From assembly GCA_016928495.1 (NCBI GenBank), contig JAFGKQ010000136.1, forward strand, positions 1-12,982: a DNA stretch of 12,982 nucleotides, written 5' to 3'. This document shows, in pieces, positions 1 through 7,283 of the stretch (positions within the stretch are counted from its first letter, which is position 1; each line of letters starts with the position of its first letter). The position numbers and the translations under genes were made by a program. Below the pieces are notes generated by a model that saw nothing but the letters and a program-made list of their open reading frames with translations, did not search any database and was not told the origin of the DNA. The DNA comes from Candidatus Fermentibacterales bacterium (GTDB lineage Bacteria > Fermentibacterota > Fermentibacteria > Fermentibacterales > JAFGKQ01).

Positions 1-790
1 CCAGCGGACTCGAGCCACCCCCGGCGGGGAGAGGAGTCACGATAAGGGCGTTTGCCTCGGGGTCCAGGCTCGAGACGTAGACCGGGACTCCGGACGAGAC
101 GCCCAGGCCCTTCCTCTGACCGATGGTGTACCTGTCCAGACCGCGGTGAGTGCCGATCCTCCTGCCGTCCGGGTAGACGATCGGGCCGGGCTCACGGGGT
201 CGGACGCCCCGCCCGTCCCGCATCGGGAAGCACAGATCCTGGCTGCTCTCTCCGCCGGTGAACCACAGACCCAGGCGAAGCGATTCCGCGAGTACCTGCC
301 GCCTGCTCAGCTCGCCGAGGGGGAAGAGGCATCTCCTCAGGTCCTCTCCCCTCACGAGCGCGAGGAAATAGGACTGGTCCCTGGAGGAGTCCAGCCCCCG
401 CAGGACGGAGCCTCCGGGCCCGTGCCTGACGTAGTGACCGGTAGCGGGGGTCTCATCTGCGGCAAGGCGCTCCGGAAGCAGCCCCAGCTTGATACCTCTG
501 TTGCAGATCGCACACGGGTTGGGCGTGAGCCCGCGGCCGGCGAGCGCAAGGCTCTCCTCGATCACGAGCCGCCTGAAGTCATCTTCGACAGGGAGCACTT
601 CCAGGTCGGCGCCGAAGAAGGAGGCAACCCTCTCCGCGGCTGCTCTGTCGCTGTAGCCGGTTTCGAGGAAGACGGCTCTCACCCTCGCGGCGCCCATGCT
701 CTCGATGCAGAGCCCCAGTGCCACCGCCGAGTCGATTCCACCTGAGACCGCCACCGCGACCGGGCCGGTAGGCGATGGCGCCTCAGGCAC
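1..790 (-). CDS. mnmA: tRNA-specific 2-thiouridylase MnmA (3' end off window)
   Basis: MnmA uses ATP and sulfur relayed from cysteine desulfurase to make the 2-thio group of U34 in tRNAs for Lys, Glu and Gln. I translated the 263 visible codons and found no stop. The PP-loop SGGIDS lies near residue 16, TPNPCAICN near 89-97 with the catalytic Cys at 93, ATGHYVR near 116-122, DQSYFL near 138-143, the second Cys in SSQDLCF near 187, and YTIGQRKGLG near 225-235. Cys93/Cys187 correspond to the E. coli Cys102/Cys199 pair. The GTG start at 788-790 overlaps the apgM stop by 8 nt and has GGGAGG upstream, although only 4 nt away. The protein is more compact than usual: PP-loop to first Cys is about 77 residues, against about 91 in E. 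coli. The C-terminal end lies beyond base 1. Family assignment is firm; the compactness is noted separately. Confidence 0.93.
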   Translation of the reverse strand, partial: MPEAPSPTGPVAVAVSGGIDSAVALGLCIESMGAARVRAVFLETGYSDRAAAERVASFFGADLEVLPVEDDFRRLVIEESLALAGRGLTPNPCAICNRGIKLGLLPERLAADETPATGHYVRHGPGGSVLRGLDSSRDQSYFLALVRGEDLRRCLFPLGELSRRQVLAESLRLGLWFTGGESSQDLCFPMRDGRGVRPREPGPIVYPDGRRIGTHRGLDRYTIGQRKGLGVSSGVPVYVSSLDPEANALIVTPLPAGGGSSPL

Positions 791-1997
791 CGAACCTCCC
801 CAGCTTCCCTGCATAGGCCAGCAGGATGGGCAGGAGATCCTTCGAGGGAAAGACCCCGAGGGCTCCGTGCAGCAGAGCCTCCCTCTCGGAGAAGCCGGAT
901 GCGTAGCCCCTCCTCTGGTTCTCCGAGTGGACCAGAAGGGGAACGGGATGCCAGCTATGGAGCTTCATCGGGCAGGGAGTGCTGTGGTCACCGGTAACCG
1001 CGACCACATCGAAACCCAGATCCAGCAGGGAGGGCAGGGCCTCGTCGAACTCTTCGATAGCCGCGATCTTCCTCGCGCAGTCCCCGTCCTCGCCCGCGCT
1101 ATCGGCCGGCTTGTGGTGAAGGAAAACGAAGTCATGGCCCTGCTCCAGGGCGAGAGCGCAGGCCCGGACCTGCGCCTCGAGGGTCTCCGGCTCGACGCCC
1201 AGGACCTTCATGCCCACAAGGGAGGCAACACCCTTGTACATGGGGTAGATCGCGACTGCGGCAGGGTCGAGCGCGAACCTCTCACGCATGGACGGAAGGC
1301 TGACGTGCCGGGCGAAACCCCTCAGGAGGAGCATGTTCGCGGGTGACCTGTCGGAGAGCACCTCTTTCGCTCTCTGCACGAACCTGCCAACGATCTCGGC
1401 CGATCTGCGCGCGGCCGGAGAGAGAGGCTCGACCTGCACGGGCCTCCTTCCGACCAGGCCCGGATCGGTATCGGCAAGCTCGTCCGAGAGGCCTTCTCCC
1501 CTGAAGATGACGCAGGCCCTGTGCTGCTTGACCGTCCTGACGAACAGCTCCACACCCTCTATGCCTATCCCGGAGAGAGCCTCTACCAGCTCGCGGTTGA
1601 CCCCGTCGTCGATCCTTCCCGCCCTCCTGTCGGTCACTACTCCGGAGGAGTCGACAGTGCAGAAGTTTATCCTGGCGGCGAGATCACCATCCCTGAGGTC
1701 GAAGCCGATGCCCAGAGCGGATAGAACGCCGCGGCCGATACGGTACCTCAGAGGGTCGTAACCGAACAGAGCGAGATGGGCGGGCCCGCTTCCGGGAGTC
1801 ACCCCGGGAGACACCGGAACCATGGCGCCCAGCTCGCTGCGGGCCGCGAGGCTGTCGAGGACGGGTGTCCTTGCCTCTTCGAGCGGAGTGCGATCCTCCA
1901 GCTCGGGCAGGCTGACATCTCCCAGCCCGTCCAACACCGACAGAAGGATGCGAGAGGGAGATCTCTCGGCCAGGAGATCCGCTGGTTCTCGATCCAC
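783..1997 (-). CDS. apgM: 2,3-bisphosphoglycerate-independent phosphoglycerate mutase, archaeal type
   Basis: This enzyme interconverts 3- and 2-phosphoglycerate in glycolysis/gluconeogenesis without 2,3-BPG, using two metal ions and a phosphoserine intermediate. It is a 404-residue member of the alkaline phosphatase fold, the usual length for the ApgM family. Motifs are SVLDGLGD near 20-27 (metal Asp23), TPGSGPAHLALFGYDP near 67-82 (likely nucleophile Ser70), the metal-binding segment DSAGEDGD near 299-306, and TGDHSTPCPMK followed by HSWHPVP near 335-353. The GTG start at 1995-1997 is preceded by a strong GGGAGGAGG at 9 nt spacing. The 60-nt gap to purM otherwise shows nothing recognisable. 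Its end overlaps the mnmA start by 8 nt. No other glycolytic gene is in the window, so its place here looks like growth-linked co-expression rather than a pathway cluster. Confidence 0.93.
   Translation of the reverse strand: MDREPADLLAERSPSRILLSVLDGLGDVSLPELEDRTPLEEARTPVLDSLAARSELGAMVPVSPGVTPGSGPAHLALFGYDPLRYRIGRGVLSALGIGFDLRDGDLAARINFCTVDSSGVVTDRRAGRIDDGVNRELVEALSGIGIEGVELFVRTVKQHRACVIFRGEGLSDELADTDPGLVGRRPVQVEPLSPAARRSAEIVGRFVQRAKEVLSDRSPANMLLLRGFARHVSLPSMRERFALDPAAVAIYPMYKGVASLVGMKVLGVEPETLEAQVRACALALEQGHDFVFLHHKPADSAGEDGDCARKIAAIEEFDEALPSLLDLGFDVVAVTGDHSTPCPMKLHSWHPVPLLVHSENQRRGYASGFSEREALLHGALGVFPSKDLLPILLAYAGKLGRFGA
795..800 (-). promoter_or_regulatory. Ribosome binding site for mnmA
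   Basis: GGGAGG lies 4 nt upstream of the GTG at 788-790, inside the end of apgM. The spacing is short, but no other start in this frame places the PP-loop about 15 residues from the N-terminus with any Shine-Dalgarno match. A second in-frame GTG, 12 codons on, has none. Confidence 0.5.
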
Positions 1998-2006
1998 GCT
2001 TGCTGT

Positions 2007-2015
2007 CCTCCTCCC
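2007..2015 (-). promoter_or_regulatory. Strong ribosome binding site for apgM
   Basis: GGGAGGAGG sits 9 nt upstream of the GTG start of apgM. It is the best Shine-Dalgarno match in the window and occurs where the gene is not overlapped by its upstream neighbour, consistent with independent ribosome loading instead of translational coupling. Confidence 0.7.
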
Positions 2016-2057
2016 GAGTGGTGTTTGCTGCGAAACGGCTGCTGACGCGGGCGTCGG

Positions 2058-3116
2058 CTAGGAAGCCGGAAGCCCGGCGAGCCTCACTCCTTCGCCGGCC
2101 ACGATCTTCCCGATGGTCCAGACCTCTTCCCCGGCGGCCCTCATCTCCCCGGAGAGGGCGGCTTCCGCTCCGGGATCCACGACCGCGACCATCCCGATGC
2201 CCATGTTGAACACGTGGTGCATCTCCGCCGCATGGATGCCCCCGAGCCGTTCGATCAGCTCGAAGACGGGCGGCACCCGCCAGGTTCCCGTCTCGACGAC
2301 CGCACCGCACCCGGCCGGCAGGATCCTCCCCAGGTTCCCGGGGATGCCCCCTCCCGTCACGTGCGCGAGACCCTTCAGCATGCCCGCCCCCTGCAGGACG
2401 AGCGGCAGGAGAGAGTGGAGATAGCTCCGGTGAACCCTCAGAAGTGCTTCGCCGACGCTGGCGCCCAGGCCTTCCGGCTCGTCGAGGAGCGAGAGGCCGG
2501 CTTCCTCGAGAAGGACCTTCCTGGCCAGCGAGTACCCGTTGGTGTGCAGACCGCTGGATCCGAGCCCAAGGAGGATGTCCCCGGGCACGATCGCCCTCCC
2601 GTCGATCAGCCGGCCGGCGTCCACGAGCCCCACTATGGTCCCGGCAACGTCATAGTCCCCCTCGCCATAGAACCCCGGCATCTCGGCCGTCTCGCCTCCC
2701 AGCAGCACGCAGCCGTCGTCCCGGCAGCCACCCGCGAGCCCCTCGACGATGGAGGCAACGACCGACGGATCGAGCTTCCCGCAGGCGATGTAGTCCAGGA
2801 AGAACAGGGGCCGCGCCCCCTGGACGAGGATATCGTTGACGCAGTGGCTCACGAGGTCGCGCCCCACCGTCGAGTAGTCCCCGGCCATGGAAGCAACCCT
2901 GAGCTTGGTTCCGACACCATCGGTGCTGGCGACGAGGATCGGATCCTCGCATGCCGGAAAGCTGGCCCGGAACATGCCACCGAACGAGCCCACGTCCGAC
3001 AGGACCAGGCTGTTGTAGGTGCTCCTCACGCTTGCCTTCATGGCCTCCGTGGCCCTGTCGGCGGCTTCGAGGCTCACACCGCTCCTGCCGTAGGAGTCGG
3101 CCCTGCCCGCGCTCAC
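2058..3116 (-). CDS. purM: Phosphoribosylformylglycinamidine cyclo-ligase (AIR synthetase)
   Basis: PurM catalyses the ATP-dependent ring closure of FGAM to aminoimidazole ribonucleotide, the fifth step of de novo purine synthesis. The 352-residue length is normal for the family. Visible motifs are STDGVGTKLRVA near 64-75 (ATP/phosphate-binding region), HCVNDILVQGARPLFFLDY near 91-109, GGETAEMPG near 140-148, a glycine-rich SSGLHTNGYSLARK segment, and HVTGGGIPGNLGRILP in the C-terminal AIRS_C domain. The GTG start at 3114-3116 overlaps the TGA of the upstream PfkB kinase by 4 nt (GTGA). GGAGGTG is placed a few nt before it inside that gene, so the two are probably translationally coupled. No other purine gene is present in the window. 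Confidence 0.96.
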   Translation of the reverse strand: MSAGRADSYGRSGVSLEAADRATEAMKASVRSTYNSLVLSDVGSFGGMFRASFPACEDPILVASTDGVGTKLRVASMAGDYSTVGRDLVSHCVNDILVQGARPLFFLDYIACGKLDPSVVASIVEGLAGGCRDDGCVLLGGETAEMPGFYGEGDYDVAGTIVGLVDAGRLIDGRAIVPGDILLGLGSSGLHTNGYSLARKVLLEEAGLSLLDEPEGLGASVGEALLRVHRSYLHSLLPLVLQGAGMLKGLAHVTGGGIPGNLGRILPAGCGAVVETGTWRVPPVFELIERLGGIHAAEMHHVFNMGIGMVAVVDPGAEAALSGEMRAAGEEVWTIGKIVAGEGVRLAGLPAS

Positions 3117-4030
3117 CTGCCACCTCCGCTCAGCTGATTGGTCGAAAGGTAGTACTGAAGACGCTCGTTGATGTCCTTCTCCTCGAGGTCACGGAAGCAG
3201 TTGACCCCGAACCCGCCTACAGCGAAGCTCGCCGTCACGGATCCGTGGGCGAGTCCCAGCTTGACGCTCTCGAAATCCAGCTTGCTGTTCACGCTCGCGA
3301 GGTAGCCGAGCATCCCCGCGGCAAAGCTGTCCCCTGCCCCCGTCGGGTCCACGACATCCTCCAGTGGAACTGCGGGAAGCACGAACGGATGGGGTCCGCC
3401 GAGAGCCATCACACCGCTGGCGCCCATCTTTATCACCACGTACTTCGGCCCCTGGTCCAGCACGAACCTGCCTGCCTCGAAGAGGTTCTTCCTGCCCGCG
3501 ATCTGCTGAGCCTCGCTGGCGTTCAGGAACACGAGGTCCACCCTCCTGAGGACCTCGAGCACCCTGTCCCGCTGACGCTCGATCCAGAGGTTCATCGTGT
3601 CCACCGCGATCCACCTGGGATCGCTCGCCTGGTCGAGAACCTGCAACTGGAGGGCTGGGTCGATGTTCGCCAGGAACACGTGCGGAGTGCTCCTGAACTC
3701 CCGTGGAAGCTGGGGCTGGAAGCTCGCGAAGACCCCGAGCTCAGTCCTGATGGTCCGGGCATCACCGTAGTCGGGGCCGTAGATGCCCTCCCACCTGAAC
3801 GTGGGGCCCTGCCCCGTGGCCAGCCCTCGCAGGTCGACCCCCTTCGACTCGAGGAAACGCTTCTCGGTCACCGGGAAGTCCGGTCCCACGACCCCTACGA
3901 TCCTCACGCTCTGGTAGGTGCACCCGGCAAGCGAGAAGTAGATTGCAGAGCCGCCGAGCTGCTCTTCGACCTTGCCGGCGGGCGTCGTTATCGTGTCCAG
4001 AGCAACGGATCCAACAACCAGTATGGCCAT
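3113..4030 (-). CDS. PfkB-family carbohydrate/nucleoside kinase, substrate unknown
   Basis: This ribokinase-fold kinase phosphorylates a sugar or nucleoside hydroxyl with ATP; the substrate cannot be read from sequence. The N-terminal strand MAILVVGSVALDTI and GGSAIYFSLAG (near residues 26-36 from this start) form the substrate-binding part. The C-terminal DPTGAGDSFAAG motif (near 228-239) carries the catalytic Asp of the GAGD anion hole. It is 305 residues from the ATG at 4028-4030. I preferred that start over the ATG at 4040-4042 because it places the first strand at residue 2, as is normal for the family, and it has GGGG 6 nt upstream. It overlaps purM by 4 nt. Co-transcription with purM makes a purine- or ribose-related substrate attractive, but that is inference from position only. 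Confidence 0.88.
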   Translation of the reverse strand: MAILVVGSVALDTITTPAGKVEEQLGGSAIYFSLAGCTYQSVRIVGVVGPDFPVTEKRFLESKGVDLRGLATGQGPTFRWEGIYGPDYGDARTIRTELGVFASFQPQLPREFRSTPHVFLANIDPALQLQVLDQASDPRWIAVDTMNLWIERQRDRVLEVLRRVDLVFLNASEAQQIAGRKNLFEAGRFVLDQGPKYVVIKMGASGVMALGGPHPFVLPAVPLEDVVDPTGAGDSFAAGMLGYLASVNSKLDFESVKLGLAHGSVTASFAVGGFGVNCFRDLEEKDINERLQYYLSTNQLSGGGR

Positions 4031-4051
4031 GCCTGTCCCCATTCAGACCTG

Positions 4052-4080
4052 CAGCTCCCTGGTGTTCCTGCCGGGAGCTG
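4052..4080 (-). repeat. Intercistronic inverted repeat between argS and the PfkB kinase
   Basis: CAGCTCCC (4052-4059) and GGGAGCTG (4073-4080) are perfect 8-nt inverted repeats around a 13-nt loop. They fill most of the gap after the argS stop. In the transcript this could form a GC-rich hairpin starting about 2 nt after the argS stop codon. No U-run follows, and the PfkB start lies about 20-30 nt downstream, so it does not look like an intrinsic terminator. It may be a processing or mRNA-stability element, or chance in a GC-rich sequence. Confidence 0.45.
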
Positions 4081-4082
4081 TG

Positions 4083-5789
4083 CTACATCCTCTCGGGCGC
4101 CTCTACCCTGACCATTCCCAGGAGGTCCCGCAGGACCTTCCCCGTTGCCGACGTAAGCAGCAGACGCGCGGAGGCGGTATCACTGCCTTCCTCGGCCTGG
4201 AGCACCCTTACCGAGTGGTAGAACCCGTGAAAGGCCGATGCGATCTCGGCCATCAGCTCCGTCAGCCTGTGAGGCTCGAGAGCGGCCGCGGCCGCCTCGA
4301 CCTGGAACGGGCACTCCTGGAGCAGCCGCATCAGCTCGCGCTCCCGCGGATGGCGCAGGAGGCCGCGAACGGAGCCGGGCGCCGAGGGAAGCCCGATCCC
4401 TTCTTCTCTGGCGTTCCTCAGTATCCCGCTTATCCTGGCATGCGCGTACTGCACGTAGTAGACAGGATTCTCGTCCGACTGCTTCCTGGCCAGGTCCAGG
4501 TCGAAATCCATGTGAGCCTCTGCCCTGCGTGTCAGGAAGAGGTACCTGGTCACGTCGGCCGAGCCTGCCAGATCGATCAGCTCGCCCAGAGTCACGTAGC
4601 TGGCCGCCCTGGTCGACATGCGGACCTTCCTGCCCCCCTCCATCAGGGTCACGAACTGGTGGATCACTACTCGCAGCTTCCGGTCCACTTCCCCGGGTCC
4701 GGCAAGCCTCCTGACGCAGGCGACGACGTCTCTGCTGGTGTCCAGGTGATCAGAGCCGAAGACATCCACGAGCAGGTCGTATCCCCTCTGCAGCTTGTCG
4801 AGGTGATAGGCTATGTCGGGGAGCCTGTAGGTGTACCTGCCGTCCGCTCTCCTCACTACCCTGTCCTCGGGCCGGTCGAGAGCGGTGAGCCTGATCCATG
4901 TCTTCCCCTCGGAATCGTCGTAGGCAAGCGGGCCATCGGGGGTGGCGACCTCCCTCATCGAGGCTATGGCCCTCTCGGTCTTCTCCGGGATCAGCTCGGT
5001 CTCTCTGAAGAACCTATCGAACCTGATGCCGAGGCGATCGAGATCCTGCTCGATCATCGCCATGGCTCTCTCCAACGCGAACGAAGCGAACTCGGCTGCA
5101 TCGTCGGGCCAGCGGAAGCATCGGGTCCGGCACGCGAGGTCGCCGGCCCAGCTCTCGATGTAGCCACCCTGATAGCCATCCTCCGGGAAGGGTGTGCTTC
5201 CATCGGAGACGATGTCGCTGTACCTCGACGCGAGGGAATGGGCGAGACGCTCGATCTGCCTTCCCGAGTCGTTGTAGTAGTACTCCCGATCGACCTTCCA
5301 GCCCACATGGCGGAGAAGCGATGCGATCGTGTCGCCCAGTACGGCCTGCCTGCAATGGCCCACGGTGAGAGGGCCGGTCGGATTGGAGCTGACGAACTCG
5401 ACCATGGCCCGTCTTCCTCTGCCGACGTCCGGCAGGCACCCGCAGAGCCCACGTGCGTCGAGCAGGCCGAGGAAGTCCTCGAGGTACTCGTCCGAGAACC
5501 TGAGGTTCACGAACCCGGGCCCTCCCACGGATACCTCGGCGAGCCCGAGCGACGGGGACTGCTCCCGGAGCGCAGCCACCATGTCGTCCGCGATATCGCG
5601 CGGTGGCAGCCCGAGCTGCCCGGCGATGGACAGCGCGATCTGGCTGCTGACGTCTCCGAAGCTCGCATCCCGGGGCGGGCCGAGGTCGACCTCGGCAGCG
5701 ATGCCCCATCTCTCGCGTATCATCCCGGTCATTGCCGCCGAGATGCGAGACCGGGTGCCGATCAGCCGGTCATCGTCCGCCAGGCTCAT
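4083..5789 (-). CDS. argS: Arginyl-tRNA synthetase
   Basis: ArgS charges tRNA-Arg with arginine in the cytoplasm. The 568-residue length is typical for a class I ArgRS. The N-terminal additional domain covers roughly residues 1-115 and includes FGDVSSQIA near 44-52. SSNPTGPLTVGH near 134-145 holds the HIGH-type signature. The catalytic core includes YYNDSGRQIERL and FGSDHLD. VRMSTRA near 389-395 is the degenerate KMSKS loop usual in this family. NPVYYVQYAHARISGI near 441-456 begins the DALR anticodon-binding domain. The ATG start at 5787-5789 has GAGG just upstream and lies 8 nt after the rsfS stop codon. All catalytic motifs look intact. Confidence 0.97.
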   Translation of the reverse strand: MSLADDDRLIGTRSRISAAMTGMIRERWGIAAEVDLGPPRDASFGDVSSQIALSIAGQLGLPPRDIADDMVAALREQSPSLGLAEVSVGGPGFVNLRFSDEYLEDFLGLLDARGLCGCLPDVGRGRRAMVEFVSSNPTGPLTVGHCRQAVLGDTIASLLRHVGWKVDREYYYNDSGRQIERLAHSLASRYSDIVSDGSTPFPEDGYQGGYIESWAGDLACRTRCFRWPDDAAEFASFALERAMAMIEQDLDRLGIRFDRFFRETELIPEKTERAIASMREVATPDGPLAYDDSEGKTWIRLTALDRPEDRVVRRADGRYTYRLPDIAYHLDKLQRGYDLLVDVFGSDHLDTSRDVVACVRRLAGPGEVDRKLRVVIHQFVTLMEGGRKVRMSTRAASYVTLGELIDLAGSADVTRYLFLTRRAEAHMDFDLDLARKQSDENPVYYVQYAHARISGILRNAREEGIGLPSAPGSVRGLLRHPRERELMRLLQECPFQVEAAAAALEPHRLTELMAEIASAFHGFYHSVRVLQAEEGSDTASARLLLTSATGKVLRDLLGMVRVEAPERM

Positions 5790-5795
5790 GATCCT

Positions 5796-6170
5796 CTATT
5801 CACCCGCGCTTCCGGCATCCGGGTACTCCCTGCCCGGAGCATCGTTCCAGAGCATCTCCAGGTTGTAGTACTCCCTGCGGTCCGAGAGGAAGATGTGGAC
5901 GACCACACCCGAGAAGTCGAGCAGGATCCAGCTCCCCTCCTCGTAGCCCTCGCGGTGGTCCAGCCTCATGCCGGCCTGCTCCGCTCTATCGATCACACGA
6001 TCGGCTATGGCTCTGCTCTGGATCCTGTTGTCCGACGAAGCGATCACGAAAGCATCGACGAGAAGCGGGAACGAGCTCATGTCGAGAGCCTTCACTGCAG
6101 TACCGTGCCTCTCGTGAATGGCCTCCACCAGAGGGCTCAGTTCGGAATCGGAGAGCAAGCCTTCCTCCAT
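5796..6170 (-). CDS. rsfS: Ribosomal silencing factor RsfS
   Basis: RsfS (Iojap/DUF143 family) binds ribosomal protein uL14 and blocks joining of the subunits, lowering translation in poor conditions. The 124-residue protein shows the family pattern. DMSSFPLLVDAFVIASSDN near 30-48 is followed by a helix with IQSRAIADRVIDRA. GYEEGSWILLDFSGVVVHIF comes next, and REYYNLEMLWNDA closes the protein. The ATG at 6168-6170 lies 16 nt after the lytR_C-type gene. It has no good Shine-Dalgarno match, so the start is less certain than the identity. Downstream is argS after 6 nt. Its usual neighbours nadD and obgE are not in the window. Confidence 0.94.
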   Translation of the reverse strand: MEEGLLSDSELSPLVEAIHERHGTAVKALDMSSFPLLVDAFVIASSDNRIQSRAIADRVIDRAEQAGMRLDHREGYEEGSWILLDFSGVVVHIFLSDRREYYNLEMLWNDAPGREYPDAGSAGE

Positions 6171-6186
6171 TCGAGTGCTGTGACCG

Positions 6187-6729
6187 TCACGGACCGGGCG
6201 GGCTGCCGTCCTCGTAGGGAAGCAACTGATCCCGGATCGCCTGAACGTCCGTTCCCAGGTGCACGCTGACCTCTATCCCCCGCCTCACGAGCTCCGGGTC
6301 CACCTCCCAGACAACGTTGCGAACGGGATCGAGATGGAGCAGGCGGGCCACCCCCGACGCAGCGCCAAGGTCACCCACATGGGAGACCACGACCGTCTCC
6401 TCCAGGGGGCTCCCGTCCTCCGGCCTGGGAGCGTTCTCGGGCTGTCCGGGAGCCACGAACAGCAGCCCTCCGCCGCTCTTTCCCAGAAGGTACCTCTGTA
6501 CATCGCTGGCCAGGAAATTCTCGTCCGTGCCGTTCAGGACCCTGATGCCGATCGTGTCACCCCTCGCTTCGAACCCCGGGGTGATGTCCGGAGCCAGGGG
6601 CGCCGGGCTGCTCTCCTGACTTCCGCCCTCCGGCTCGAGAAGAAGCGCCCCGGCTATGGCCAGACAGACGACCGCTGCCAGAGCGATTAGCCCGGCAGCG
6701 GTTCTGGGTCTCCTGCCGGCAGGGGTCAT
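6187..6729 (-). CDS. Membrane-anchored LytR_C domain protein
   Basis: This protein has 180 residues. A basic N-terminus (residues 1-10, several Arg) is followed by a hydrophobic segment at about 11-31, which reads as an uncleaved signal anchor; no good lipobox surrounds the single Cys22. A Pro/Ser-rich linker comes next. The segment IGIRVLNGTDENFLASDVQ (about 60-78) matches the start of the LytR C-terminal domain (LytR_cpsA_psr_C), which continues through VVVSHVGDLGAASGVARLL. The catalytic LCP phosphotransferase domain that usually precedes this domain is absent. Single-domain LytR_C proteins next to rsfS are known in several bacteria, and their role is not settled; a periplasmic or wall-associated role is inferred. 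The start ATG overlaps the HIT gene stop by 4 nt. Confidence 0.8.
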   Translation of the reverse strand: MTPAGRRPRTAAGLIALAAVVCLAIAGALLLEPEGGSQESSPAPLAPDITPGFEARGDTIGIRVLNGTDENFLASDVQRYLLGKSGGGLLFVAPGQPENAPRPEDGSPLEETVVVSHVGDLGAASGVARLLHLDPVRNVVWEVDPELVRRGIEVSVHLGTDVQAIRDQLLPYEDGSPPGP

Positions 6730-7283
6730 GGGGCTTCTCGAGGCGGGGGCTCTCCCGGGGGTTCTCCGCCGCCGGCCGCTTCTCCCGAGGACAGCAGAGG
6801 CCCGAGCAGGTCATAGCTCTCCTCCAGAGACTCGGAGATGACCCTCGTGCCGGCGACAGTGGTGAGAAAATTGGTGTCGCCGGACCATCGGGGCAGGAGG
6901 TGCACGTGGAGGTGGCCCTCCACTCCCGCGCCCGCGCATCTGCCGAGGTTCCAGCCTCCGTTCATCCCCTCGGCCCTCATCCCCCTGCGCAGAGCGCTCT
7001 CGGCAAGCACTATCAGCCCGGTCATCGCGCGCAGCTCGTCCCCGGAGAGCCCGGCAAAATAGCCTACGTGGCGCTCGGGCGCGATCATCAAATGGCCGTT
7101 TATGTACGGGAACCTGTTGAGCAGGACCATGCACCCTTCCCTGCGGAACAGGACCAGGTTCTCCCTGTCATGGGAGCGGTCGGACGCGGCCCTGCAGAAC
7201 AGGCACTCACCGGGCGACCCGGCATCTCCGCGCACGTACTCCCCGCGCCAGGGTGCCCAGAGAGAATCGCTCCCGGGACTCAT
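6726..7283 (-). CDS. HIT-family nucleotide hydrolase/phosphorylase (Ap4A phosphorylase-like)
   Basis: This histidine-triad protein acts on nucleoside phosphate linkages such as Ap4A or nucleoside phosphoramidates. The APWR segment near 10-13, CLFC near 27-30 (possible zinc ligand pair), NRFPYINGHLMIAP near 56-69, WNLGRCAGAG near 111-120, and GHLHVHLLPRW near 123-133 are all present. His124, His126 and His128 form the HxHxH triad, with His126 the expected nucleophile. The layout resembles the actinobacterial Ap4A-phosphorylase-like branch; exact activity is not decided by sequence alone. The C-terminal 20 residues are Gly/Pro/Glu-rich and probably disordered. The ATG at 7281-7283 overlaps the GlmU-like stop by 4 nt, and its own stop overlaps the next gene by 4 nt. 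Confidence 0.88.
   Translation of the reverse strand: MSPGSDSLWAPWRGEYVRGDAGSPGECLFCRAASDRSHDRENLVLFRREGCMVLLNRFPYINGHLMIAPERHVGYFAGLSGDELRAMTGLIVLAESALRRGMRAEGMNGGWNLGRCAGAGVEGHLHVHLLPRWSGDTNFLTTVAGTRVISESLEESYDLLGPLLSSGEAAGGGEPPGEPPPREAP

Noticed and set aside
1998-2057. A possible promoter or hairpin in the purM-apgM gap
   Set aside because: Apart from a strong ribosome site I see only a 5-nt stem with a 2-nt loop and no -35/-10-like pair that I could defend in a genome of unknown sigma-factor preference.
4052-4080. An intrinsic terminator after argS
   Set aside because: The inverted repeat is real, but no run of T follows on the transcribed strand and the next gene starts at once, so I list it only as an inverted repeat.
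3972-6269. A 765-codon open frame on the plus strand, antisense to argS and rsfS
   Set aside because: It lies opposite two clearly conserved genes, its translation is rich in Arg, Pro, Gly and His without a recognisable domain, and long antisense frames are expected where GC-rich third positions remove stops.
6621-6699. A lipoprotein signal in the LytR_C protein because of Cys22 in the hydrophobic segment
   Set aside because: The residues before the Cys (AVV) do not fit a lipobox and the Cys lies in the middle of the hydrophobic stretch, so a signal anchor is more likely.
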